This document shows positions 1 through 10,333 of a DNA stretch of 64,000 nucleotides, piece by piece. How positions within the stretch are numbered: position 1 is the stretch's first letter; every line of letters begins with the position of its first letter. The stretch comes from Aralia elata. Lineage: Eukaryota > Streptophyta > Magnoliopsida > Apiales > Araliaceae. The notes beneath the pieces were generated by a model, which saw only the letters and a list, made by a program, of their open reading frames with translations, ran no database searches and had not been told where the DNA came from. The stretch covers positions 62,001 through 126,000 of the forward strand of contig JAVJAP010000127.1 in NCBI GenBank assembly GCA_034770075.1, in the 5' to 3' direction. Position numbers and translations under genes: made by a program.

Positions 1-3
1 TTT

Positions 4-21
4 TGGCGCCGTTGTCGGGGA
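4..21 (+). other. Primer-binding site of element A (tRNA-Asp type)
   Basis: TGGCGCCGTTGTCGGGGA matches the complement of the plant tRNA-Asp 3' end as I know it, with one mismatch (T for C at base 15). It fixes the 5' LTR end at or within a few bases left of base 1. Confidence 0.85.
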
Positions 22-91
22 AGTGTTATTTATCTTTCTTGATTCTTCATTTTATTTTAGTTTATTTTGTTTTTGTTCATTATTGTAGTTT

Positions 92-3000
92 ATGACACGA
101 TCCTCTCAATCCGGTGATTTGAATTTTGATCCAGAAATTGAGAAAACTGCACGCAGGCTAAGGAAAGAAGCTCGTCATGTTCGAGGCATCATTGTAGAGT
201 CAGACGAAGTTCCATCACCGAGACTCAACATAGCACTTGAATTACTGTCAAATACATTATGCACCAATTCAGAGGAAGAAGAAAAAATGGCGGTGCCAAA
301 TAACAATAGAACACTTAAAGAATTAGCCACTCCTAATCTTAATCAACAACCCGTGTGCATTGAATATCCTACTTTAACTGCTGCTTTTGAACTTAAATCG
401 GGACTAATTCATCTTCTGCCTACTTTTCGTGGTCTCACAGGTGAAGATCCATATAAGCACTTGAAGGAATTTCATGTGGTATGTTCCACCATGAAACCAC
501 ATGGAATAACTGAGGATCAAATCAAGCTAAGGGCATTTCCATTTTCATTGGGAGATCTAGCAAAAGACTGGTTGTACTATCTTCCTTCAGGGTCAATACA
601 GTCATGAAATGACATGAAAATGCTATTCTTGGAGAAGTACTTTCCTGCTTCAAGAGTTGCCAACATCAGAAAGGAGATATGCGGCATTCGACAGTTCAGC
701 GGAGAGACACTATATGAGTATTGGGAAAGATTTAAAAAACTGTGTTCCAGTTGTCCTCCCCATCAAATAGACGATCAACACCTGATTCAGTACTTTTATG
801 AGGGATTATCACCAATGGATCAGAGTATGATCGATGTTGCAAGTGGAGGAGCACTAGTAGATAAGACACTGGAGGCTGCGAGGACTCTAATTACAAATAT
901 GGCTGCTAATTCTCAGCAGTATGGGACAAGGAATGACCATGCACCTGCAAGAGTGAATGAGATGACCACGAGCAACCTTGAACAACAAATTTTTGATCTA
1001 ACTGCGATGGTTAGACAAATGGCTACACGAAATACACCAGCAGCAAAAGTGTGTGGGATTTGTTTAATGGGTGGTCACAGTACTGATTCTTGTCCGACAT
1101 TGCAAAAGGATGAAACCGCACAGCAAGCTAATACGATGGGGAACTATCAGGCGCAACCACAACGGAAGTATGACCCGTACTCCAATACTTACAATCCAGG
1201 ATGGAGGGACCATCCTAACCTTAGTTATGGAGGAAATAGGCCACCAACGCAAAGCGTGTATCCGGTTAGATAACAAGGGTTCCCACAAGGCTCTCAACCA
1301 ACTCAACCCCAATATCAACCTAGACAGGCAGCTCCTGCAAATTCTGGAACATCTTTGGAAGACATGTTCAAGGCATTCATGAGTCAGACACAGCAGTTCC
1401 AGCAGGAAAAGAAAAATTCGGTTCAAGACTTGAGAAATCAGATAGGTCAACTTGCCACCACAGTAGGGAGGTTAGATTCTCAAGGTTCAGGAAAGTTTCC
1501 CTCCCAAAAAGTTGTCAATCCAAAGGAGGATGCTAGTGCGATTACACTAAGGAATGGAAAAGAGTTGGAAGTACCCAAAGAAGTTACGGAAATTGAAGAG
1601 GACAAAGCTAAAGAGGAGACTGAGACACCAAGGAAAATTGTTACCCCATCTACTCCAGTTAAGACCCCACCGTTGCCGTTTCCACCTAGAACACACAAGA
1701 CTTCAAAGAAGGAGGAAAACGAAAAGGAAATTTTGGAAACCTTCAGGAAGGTAGAGGTAAATATTCCTCTATTGGAGGCCATCAAACAAGTGCCCAAGTA
1801 CGCAAAGTTTTTGAAAGAATTGTGCACTAATAAAAGAAAATTAAAAGATGATGAAAAAGTCATTGTAGGAGAGAATGTGTCAGCAGTGCTTCAAAGAAAA
1901 ATGCCCCCTAAATGTAAAGATCTAGGAATGTTTACAATCCCATGCAGAATAGGTAATACCAGATTTGAGAAAGCCATACTAGACCTAGGAGCTTCAATAA
2001 ATGTCATGCCATTGTCTGTATTTGCTTCTTTAAATCTAGGACCTTTGAAACAAACTGGTGTTATCATTCAATTTGCGGATCGTACTAACACTTACCCTCA
2101 AGGGGTAATTGAAGATGTCTTAGTGCAGGTGAATCAGTTAATATTTCCTGCAGATTTTTACATTGTCGATATGGAAGATGACAGATCTCCAAATCCTTCG
2201 CATATCTTGTTAGGGCGGCCATTCTTGAAAACAACAAGGACAATGATCGATGTGCACAATGGGACCTTGACTATGGAATTTGATGGAGAGAAAATTCAGT
2301 TCAATATATATGATGCAATGAGGTACCCTAGTGATGTTAATCATGTTTTTGCCATTGACATCATTGATTCTATAGTGCAGGAATCTTTTGATAAAGTACA
2401 CCGGGAAAGTTTGGAGATGGCCATTACTAACAACTTGGACATGGATACAGAGGAAGAATTTGACCAAAATCAGGAATTGAAGGAAGTCGTGGCTACATTG
2501 CACTCTTTAGCAAAATTCATAGATAAGTATGCAGTTCAATCAATTCAATTGTCTGTTTCTCATAAAAAATTGTTACCATCTATGGAGCAAGCTCCAATCT
2601 TAGAGTTGAAACCCATACCTGCTCACTTGAAATATGCATATTTAGGGACTAATGAAACTTTACCTATGATTATTGCTAGTAATCTAACCAAAGTGCAGGA
2701 AGAAAAATTGTTGAGAGTCCTAAGGGACCATGTCACAGTGTTTGGTTGGACGATAGCAGATATCAAAGGTATTAGCCCCACAATGTGCATGCATAGGATT
2801 CTTTTGGATGATGGAGAAAAGCCCACGAGAGAAGCACAGCGAAGATTAAATCCACCCATGATGGAGGTAGTCAAGAAAGAGGTGATTAAATTGCTTGATG
2901 CAGGCATAATTTACCCTATCTCCGACAATCGGTGGGTGAGTCTGGTACAGGTAGTTCCGAAGAAGTCTGGAATAATTGTCATCACGAATGATAATAATGA

Positions 3001-5497
3001 GTTGGTGCCCACACGGATACAAACAGGATGGAGAGTGTGTATTGACTACAGGAAATTAAATGCTGTAACTCGAAAAGACTACTTTCCTCTTCCTTTTATT
3101 GATCAAATGCTAGAACGATTAGCGGGGCATACTTATTATTGCTTTCTAGATGGTTTTTCAGGTTATAATCAAATCGTGATTGCACCCAAAGACTAGGAAA
3201 AGACCACATTCACGTGTTCATTTGGTATTTTTGCATACCGAAGGATGTCCTTTGGACTTTGCAATGCACCCGGTACTTTTTAGCGACGCATGGTAAGCAT
3301 TTTTTCTGATCTTTTAGAAAATTGCATTGAGGTCTTTATGGATGATTTCACAGTACATGGTGATTCTTTGGATTTATGCTTGGAAAATCTAACGCGTGTG
3401 TTAGATAGATGCTTGGAGACTAACCTTGTTCTTAATTGAGAAAAGTGTCACTTTATGGTAGAACAAGGTATAATGCTTGGTCATGTTGTGTCAGCTAACG
3501 GTTTAGAGGTTGATAAAGCTAAGATAGATATTGTGTTTGCTTTGCCTTACCCCGCCAGTGTGCGGGAGATTCGCTCTTTTCTTGGACATGCAGGTTTCTA
3601 TCAGAGATTTATCAAAGACTTCTCCAAAATAGCTCTACCATTATGTAAGTTGCTACAAAAAGATGTGGAATTCCAGTTCGATGAAGCGTGCAAGGAGTCA
3701 TTTGACATGTTGAAGAGCCTATTGACTTCCGCACCTATGATTCAACCGTCAAATTGGAATCTTCCCTTTGAAATAATGTGTGATGCAAGCAATTATACAG
3801 TCAGAGCTGTTTGGGGCCAAAGAGTTGACAAAGCTGTCCATGCCATTTATTATGCCTCTAGAACATTGAATGCAGCTCAGATTAACTACTCGACAACAGA
3901 AAAAGAACTTTTATCTGTTATTTTTGCTTTAGATAAATTTCGATCTTATTTACTTGGCATTAAAGTTGTAGTTTATTCTGACCATGCATCTCTCACGTAT
4001 TTGTTAACCAAGAAGGACTCTAAACCCAGGATTATCAGATGGATTCTGCTGTTGCAGGAATTCGACTTGAAAATCAAGGATAAGAAGGGAGTGGATAACT
4101 TGGTAGCAGATTACTTGAGTCGATTGATGAGAGATGAGGAGGCACTACCATTATATGATTCCTTTCCAGATGAGCATCTCTTTTCTATTCAGGAGGAATT
4201 GCCTTGGTATGCTAATATTGTTAATTATTTGGCAAGTGCATTTATTCCCAATGAAGTTTCTAAAAACCAGAAGGATAAGCTTAGGAGTGATGCTAGACAT
4301 TATGTTTGGGATGATCCATATCTGTGGAAATTTTGTGCTGATCAGATAATTCGTAAATGTGTGCCTAATACCGAAACATTGTCTATTCTAACTTTTTGTC
4401 ATTCCTATGCTTGTGGAGGTCATTTTGGACCCAAACGGACTGCTCATAAGGTTTTAGAAAGTGGTTTTTATTGGCCAACAATTTTTAAAGACTCATATCT
4501 ATTTTTTAAATCATACGAGAATTGTCAACAAACAGGTAACATATCATATAGAAATCAAATGCCACAAACTCCCATTTTAATTGTTGAGATTTTTGATGTT
4601 TGGGGTATTGATTTTATGGGACCTTTTCTTGTTTCTCATGGTAATATTTACATTCTCTTGGCTATTGACTATGTTTCTAAATGGGTGGAAGCTAAAGCCA
4701 CCAGGACTGATGATTCTAAAGTTGTTGCAGATTTTGTCAAAACTAACATATTTGTCAGATTTGGAACTCCTAGAGCTATCATCAGCGATAGATGAACTCA
4801 CTTTTGCAACAGGATGCTAGTAGCACTTTTCAGGAAATATAATGTTTTGCATAAAATTTCTACATCTTATCATCCATAAAGCAATGGTCAGGCTGAAGTA
4901 TCCAACCGTGAAGTGAAATCCATTTTGGAGAAGGTTGTCAAGCCAAGCAGAAAAGATTGGAGTCTGCGGTTAGAAGACGCATTGTGGGCGTATAGAACCG
5001 CATATAAAACTCCCATTGGTATGTCTTCGTACAGATTAGTTTTTGGGAAGCCATGTCATCTACCCGTGGAATTAGAACACAGAGCTTTTTGGGCGATCAA
5101 GCAATGTAATATGAGTTTGGATGAAGCGGGGATGGATAGGAAGTTCCAGTTACAAGAATTAGAAGAGATGAGGAATGAAGCATATGAGAGTTCTAGGCTA
5201 TACAAGAATAAAACAAAGGCCTTCCATGACAAGCAGATTTTGAGGAGAGATTTCACTGTTGGACAGCAAGTTCTCCTATTCAATTCGAGGCTGAAGTTAT
5301 TTCCAGGTAAGTTGCGCTCTCGTTGGGAAGGTCCATTCGTTATTACTAATGTGTTTTCTCATGGTGCTATAGATATACAGAATCCAAAGACAGGGAAAGT
5401 ATTCAAGGTTAATGGACATAGGCTGAAACCTTTCTGTGAAGGATTTCCGATGGAGAGTGTGGAGATGATAGACTTAGTGGATCCGAGCTATGAATGA
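92..5497 (+). pseudogene. Athila A gag-pol polyprotein, seven premature stops, no frameshift
   Basis: The region encodes the capsid and replication enzymes of the element. In order: gag with a CX2CX4HX4C zinc knuckle at about 1052-1093; aspartic protease with DLGAS at 1982-1996; reverse transcriptase with FMDDF at 3335-3349; RNase H with a CDAS motif near 3780; integrase with the HHCC zinc region near 4400-4530 and the D,D,E core near 4605, 4790 and 4895. All lie in one frame. Stops interrupt at 605, 1271, 3194, 3281, 3437, 4793 and 4877; six fit C-to-T or G-to-A changes and the one at 4793 fits a transversion from Gly. In the integrase zinc region the first Cys of the CxxC pair reads Tyr (YENC). 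The start is the first ATG after the primer site. Non-functional. Confidence 0.9.
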
Positions 5498-6115
5498 TTG
5501 AGGAGAATCGATGTCGGGCTAATGACGTTAACAAAATGCGCTGCTTGGGAGGCAACCCAAGACATCAGATTTTCTTTTCTATCCCTTTTTACGTATTTAT
5601 TGGCTTTTTAGTTATTTCGCTCGTCTTTTGCATGATTGTCTTATATTGGGGACAATGTAAGGTTTGAGTGTGGGGGAGGGGTTTAGGTTTATGTTAGTTT
5701 AGGGTAGGTTTTGTTTAGGGTAGGTTTTGCTCTAAGTTTAAAAATCTAAGTTGTTTTGAAAAAATCTTGAAATTTTTTGTGTTTGGTCAATTTTCGAAGG
5801 TTTTTTGGTTTTAGGATGAGTATTGATGCCATTGATTGAATTTCTTTGATGCTGAATTAATTGATAAATGATGATAATAAAGTTAGGACCCATAGTTGAC
5901 TGATTTAGATTGAGTTGGTATTGCATGAGTACTTGAGTATGAGATACATGTTTACTTGACTGAGTTATTTGTGGAGTTAACTTTATGCACTGATGTCATG
6001 ATTTAGAACTGTTTAACTGCTTATCTTGTTTCCAAGACCATGTGAAGACAAAAATTGGAAATTTGAAAGAATTAAAAAAAACTGAAACATTTTGTCTCAA
6101 AAGGGAAACATGTGG
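5498..6115 (+). other. Element A untranslated region after integrase
   Basis: No coding ORF is credible here. It holds a conserved hairpin (5544-5561, listed separately), a purine/G-rich stretch at 5647-5690 with a GGGGACAATG motif followed by a G-run, and a tandem direct repeat of GTTTAGGGTAGGTTTT near 5697-5728. Element B has its env-like ORF3 after the equivalent hairpin; A has lost or never had it. Confidence 0.6.
5544..5561 (+). other. Post-integrase hairpin, loop AGGCAA (element A)
   Basis: CTTGGG (5544-5549), loop AGGCAA (5550-5555) and CCCAAG (5556-5561) form a perfect 6-bp stem 47 nt after the integrase stop. Element B has the same loop with a different, still paired stem (AATGGG/CCCATT) in the equivalent place. 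The upstream flank is also partly conserved: a GTC-x-GGCT-type motif and GCGCT. Confidence 0.7.
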
Positions 6116-6278
6116 TGGGTTGAGATGGAGCATAAAACGTACTCACCCATAAACACGTGCAGCGAGATGGAGCGTAAAAGGCACTCGTTAGTGAGAAGAA
6201 AAGTGAGATGGAGCATAAAATGCACTCGCTTAAGAAAAGAATGCGAAAGGTGAAATGGAGCATAAAATGCATTCACCT
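6116..6278 (+). repeat. Array of four hairpins with constant 17-nt loops
   Basis: Four copies at 41-47 bp spacing. Each has a 17-nt core beginning ATGGAGC (6125, 6167, 6208, 6255) flanked by inverted arms: GGGTTGAG/CTCACCC, AGCGAG/CTCGTT, AAGTGAG/CTCGCTT and AGGTGAA/TTCACCT. The arms differ between copies but remain paired, allowing G-U pairs and one bulge in copy 1. Copies 3 and 4 have an extra inner stem, GCAT-AAA-ATGC. The array lies in the 3' UTR between integrase and the polypurine tract. Function unknown. Confidence 0.8.
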
Positions 6279-6626
6279 GAATGAAAAAAAATGAATAGCA
6301 GGAAGAGGAAAAAAATATGTTCTGGGTTTGAGTCAGTGTGCACGGTTGTTGTTCCATACAAACTGAGTTGAGTATCTGTGGTAATCATAGGAGATGCTTA
6401 TGTCATTTCAATTTGATTTAGAGATGTTCAGTGGGGAATTATGAGGTTATTGTTATGAGTTGATTGATGAAGTATTGAACAAATTTCTGTTGATTAGTGT
6501 TAGTGTTCATAGATGCTAATTGAATTTGAACCTTTGGGAGTTTTGTTGAATGGAATTCAAATGATTTCAATATAACTTTTGTTTTAGTTTACACGAGGAC
6601 GTGTAAAGACTAAGTGTGGAGGAATT
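6279..6626 (+). other. Element A 3' UTR end and polypurine tract
   Basis: No coding potential. It ends in the purine-rich AAGTGTGGAGGAATT (about 6612-6626), directly before the LTR start TGATAAGTGC, as expected for the plus-strand primer. Confidence 0.7.
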
Positions 6627-7938
6627 TGATAAGTGCATAATATTCATTTATTTTCATTCCTTTATATTTAGTTTATTGCATGTTTTATTGTGTATATGCA
6701 CTTATTAGGTTGTTTATTGATTTCAGGAGAATTCAGAGTCAAAAGTGGAGAAAGATGGAAAATCGGAGCTAAAACGAGAAAAAGTTGAAAAGTTGGAAAA
6801 TCTGAGGTTCTCGCCCTGGCGAGCACTTTGTACTAAGATTTCTCGCCCCGGCGAGAAGTGCTCTGCCCGTTTTCGCCCAAGCCGATCCAGAGTTCACCCC
6901 GGCCCAGACCTCTCTGGAGTTTCTTGCCCCGGCGAGAAACCCAGTGCAAAATCCTAGCCCCGGCGAGAAAGGCGGTGTTGACCAAGTTTGACCAGCTTTG
7001 ACTTTTTGTAATTTTTGAGGATTTCTATTTCAGATTGGATTCTTAATTCTTAGAGACTTAGGATATTATCTTAGGACTATAAATATATGTTTTTAATTTA
7101 TTATTAGGGAGATCTTGACAACTACAATTGTAACCCTAATTGAAGGAGATTGAAGGCATGTCAGGCTAAACTCTTACTTTTAGTTCTAAGGGATGTTGAA
7201 CCTTATTCATAATTAATGGTTTAATCAGGTTTTATTTATTTATTCCTTCTTGCATGAGATTTATTCTGATAATCTGTTTTTTAATTGATTATATGTTATT
7301 TAATCTTTTGATTTAATTTGGCCAATTGAATTAATTTGATTAATATCATCTGCTAGATTAAGATATAGTATTAAGCAAACGATATTATATTTGATCATAG
7401 GTAGCAATTAATAGTATTTGATTGTGGACAAGCTTTTGGATATTATTAAGATTATTAGAAGGCAAGTTAAATAATTCCTGATTGTGTAATTGTTGCTTGG
7501 AATAACCTAATTCTCTAATTCTTCATGCTGCTGTTATATTAAATCTAGACTGATAGTTCTAGGTTATGTGATAGTTAGAGTCTCTTGAGGCAATTGTTAC
7601 ATTTGATTTACACACAAGGAGAATTTCGGATAATTAGCGATTGCGGTTATCTAGGGTTATTAATCTCATTGAAGGATAAATATTGTTAAACTTGACTTTT
7701 CCATAATTGTGCCAAGGTGATACTGAACTGAAGCTTTTTATTTATTGATCACTCTTAATTACTTTTGTTGGCTTAGTGAATCAAACTCAAAACCCCCCAT
7801 TAATAGAAATAAAAGGAACATTAGAATAAGTAAAAGACTAATTCAATTCTCTGTGGGATCGATCCTTGCTTGTCATTATACTAAGTTTTGTGTTAGTAGA
7901 GTGTTAGTAAGGTATTAATTTTGGAGTGTAAAACGACA
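6627..7938 (+). repeat. 3' LTR of Athila A
   Basis: It starts TGATAAGTGC after the polypurine tract; the end is placed at CGACA (7938), a TG...CA pair. The 5' copy is outside the window, so the right edge is approximate. It contains a TATA box (TATAAATA, 7078-7085). About 105-270 bp upstream of that box is a cluster of GC-rich dyads (6809-6972), the best being TTCTCGCC-CC-GGCGAGAA. Confidence 0.65.
6809..6972 (+). repeat. GC-rich dyad cluster in the LTR of A
   Basis: Four units with core CGCC(C/T)(C/T)GGCG occur at about 6810, 6841, 6921 and 6955, in an otherwise AT-rich LTR. The clearest (6841 region) has 8-bp arms around a central CC. The linker TACTAAGATTTCTCGCC resembles one in the unrelated solo LTR C. 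Confidence 0.7.
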
Positions 7939-8334
7939 GCTCCCATACTTCCAAGAATATCCCAAATTAGAAAAATGATTATATAGCCCTTGAACTAAAG
8001 TTGAGTATAACAATCAATGTAGGTACTAACCGGTAACTTAAGTTTCAGACAGGCATAACTATCCTCATGATCAGAACTATGACTCCATATGAACTACCAA
8101 TGCTGTTTAGGTTAACAAATAATCACAACTTCATCATTGGCCTGGTCAATAGCATACTACTCATCAATTGGATTCATACAATCCTAACTAAATGCAAACA
8201 CATACTAACTACATGCACACAACTAATAACAAAGCAAAAACTAACAGATATAACTAAACCCCCCCCCCCCAAACTCATGATAAACAATGCCCTTATTGGA
8301 AAATTAAAGCACAGGGGGAAAGAAGGAAACTCCC
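7939..8334 (-). other. Element B 3' UTR fragment
   Basis: AT-rich with no coding support. It holds a C12 run at 8259-8270 (G12 on the element's strand) shortly after ORF3, in a GTTT(G)n context like the G-rich stretch after pol in A. It is truncated on the left by the 3' LTR of A. Confidence 0.55.
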
Positions 8335-9476
8335 CTAAGTAGCAGCATCATCATCTCCCGCACTAGGCTCGGGAGGAGTATCAGGTGGTGGGTATGAATT
8401 GGTAGAACCAAAGATTGGAAACTGAACCTGCACACCCAACTGACCGAAAGCCTGCGTCAATGCTCCAGAAAAGGCAGTAGAATAAGTCCAGAAGTCGGCA
8501 TGTAAAGAGTCTATCCTCCGCTGGAGACGACGCATATCCCTCTCCTGGTGGGCATATATAGTAGTCGTCACTGGTACTGAAGCCGCCGCTTCTTCTTCTT
8601 CTTCCTCCTCATCCCCCAAAAGAAATCCAAGCCCTCTAGAATGAGACTCGCCACCATCCCATACTACGTACCACTTGATGTGATTATGATCTATATCCTT
8701 CATTGGTAGCAATAAAGTCTCGTTATCCCACATAACCCCAGCCGCAAGATAAAGACGACTAACAATCAAGGCACGTAGGATTCCTCCAGAGGTACTCCCT
8801 CGCATAGATCGCAGCATGGATGAGTAAATGAGGGCTCCCACATTAAACAATTTGCCCTTGAGAATCCCAAATAACAGTATAGCTCTCTCTTTTGTAAGAT
8901 CATTCTGATGCCTCGTTGGAAGCATACTCGCACATATGAAGCCATACCACGCCTTGGCGTAGCGATTTAGAGTAGTGTGTGGGAAGTGAAGTTTCTGGGT
9001 CATTTCGACCTTGGTAGTCCACTGTGTATTGGGCTTGCACATCACGGAGAAGAGCATATCCAAATCAATATCAGAACTCTTGTAGGCCAACCAGTCGGAA
9101 CCATCTTCAGGGAGTGTTGGCAGTCGATACAAATTATTGATGGCTTTCTTATCATATCTCACTTCCATGCCCCGCACATAAGATATTCCGTTCTGTGTTT
9201 CACGAGCATTAGCATAAAATTCACGAACAATCGCCATCGGTGCAGGAATAGGTGAATCAACGAGCCATGCTCTATAATCTGTCTCTTTATCATCCCATCG
9301 TCATCACTAGGCTTCAATCCTCTTTCCACAATAAAATTCTTTCCAAGCCAGACATCCAAATAATTGTGTTGAGCGGAAAGATTCACGAACCTATGCGTGT
9401 CCAACACATCCCTAGCCTCAATTTCCTTATCACTACTACTCGATGAGGACACCACACGAGCTCTCTTGGATGCCAT
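8335..9476 (-). pseudogene. Athila env-like ORF3 / putative plant transposon protein, frameshifted
   Basis: ATG at 9476 opens an N-terminal part with a serine run. One frameshift near 9250-9270 links it to the longer downstream part (9237-8335). Recognisable features are a REFYAN motif early in the second part, a central domain of the kind annotated as putative plant transposon protein in Athila elements, a run of eight Glu, a coiled-coil-like stretch (RDMRRLQRR) and a Pro/Asp-rich tail. In Athila this third ORF sits between integrase and the 3' LTR and has been called env-like because of its position; I see no convincing signal peptide or fusion peptide. Apart from the frameshift it is the best preserved ORF of B. 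Confidence 0.7.
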
Positions 9477-10333
9477 TCAAATATATTTCAGAATGTAACA
9501 ACTCAGCAATTATCACAGAAATCTAACAATGTAACCCAATATAGTAATCAAAAGTGCTAGAAATCTTCACTATACTGCAAATATATAAATAACCCAATTT
9601 AGCAGAAAGCAGTTTAAAAGAGAATACCAAAGCTTGGAACGTGGTTAGAGAAATCCCAATTGTGCACCAATTCTCCTGAATTGTAGCATCGGAACGTGGG
9701 AATAGTTTTGGAGAGGTTGAGGTTATGGAGATAACTAACAGAATTTGTAGGGGGAAAGTTAGGGTTAAGAAGATGAGAGAAAAGAGTTAGGATGAAGAAT
9801 GTGAATGGGAATAAGAAAGTTAGGGTTTAATTGAATTTAAATGAATGGAAGTTTGTTTGGATGAGAATTAGGAGAGTGGGGGAAGAATTTTTAATTTGGA
9901 TCGGAAAGGAAGTGTAATGTCGAATGTCTGGTAAGTAGTAATAAGTAGGGTACAATCGGGTCGGGTTAAAACATTTAGTATTCGAGTCCAGGTCGCGGCG
10001 CACCCACGCAGCTTTGCAATATAAAAACGGTGCGCCCGTGCCGAAGTGGCAGAGAGCCCAAAAATTTCCTCTGGCAGACCGCGCGCCTGCGCCGTTCTGC
10101 CTTGTAACCCTAGTGCGGTCGCGCTACCCTGCATTTTGCTGTTATTGATCTTTTTCCTCCTAGCTGCATGACCACTAATTTGACAAGATGCAACCTGTAA
10201 AGGTAATGTTCACATATTATACTCCTAATAATAAATTAACTACTCTAACTCCTAAAAATAAAAATAAACGATAAATGGGTTGCCTCCCATTGAGCGCTTA
10301 ATTTTGAGTCTTTCAGCCTGACTACTCTCTGTT
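9477..10333 (-). other. Element B spacer between integrase and ORF3
   Basis: Non-coding. It carries a GC-rich dyad cluster of four units (about 9991-10130) and, directly after integrase, the AGGCAA hairpin (10274-10291). This is probably the leader of a subgenomic or spliced ORF3 message; that is an inference from position. Confidence 0.5.
10274..10291 (-). other. Post-integrase hairpin, loop AGGCAA (element B)
   Basis: On the minus strand AATGGG, loop AGGCAA, CCCATT: a perfect 6-bp stem 42 nt after the integrase stop. Compared with A, two base pairs have changed on both sides (C-G to A-T and T-A to A-T) while the loop is identical. Confidence 0.7.

Larger units (their letters stand above)
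1..7938 (+). mobile_element. Athila-type Ty3/gypsy retrotransposon A (5' LTR outside window)
   Basis: The order is primer-binding site (4-21), gag-pro-RT-RNase H-integrase in one frame (92-5497), a 1.1-kb untranslated region, polypurine tract and 3' LTR (6627-7938). The DLGAS protease motif, FMDDF RT motif, lack of a chromodomain and the tRNA-Asp-type primer site are Athila traits. The 5' LTR must lie just left of base 1. No env-like ORF follows integrase, unlike neighbour B. The right end abuts the 3' UTR of B, so A most likely inserted into B; the left target duplication cannot be checked, and the right one would be GCTCC at 7939-7943. Confidence 0.85.

Noticed and set aside
1064..1450. Overlapping ORFs on both strands in the A gag
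   Set aside because: Alternative-frame shadows of gag; the real frame is fixed by the zinc knuckle and continuity into protease.
6072..6357. Minus-strand open frames over the hairpin array with repeated CILCSIS/VLCSIS-like peptides
   Set aside because: The peptide repeat follows from the DNA hairpin repeats; no domain, and the element's genes are on the other strand.
8335..9476. ORF3 as a true viral envelope glycoprotein
   Set aside because: No convincing signal peptide, transmembrane segment or furin-like site; the term env-like rests only on position.
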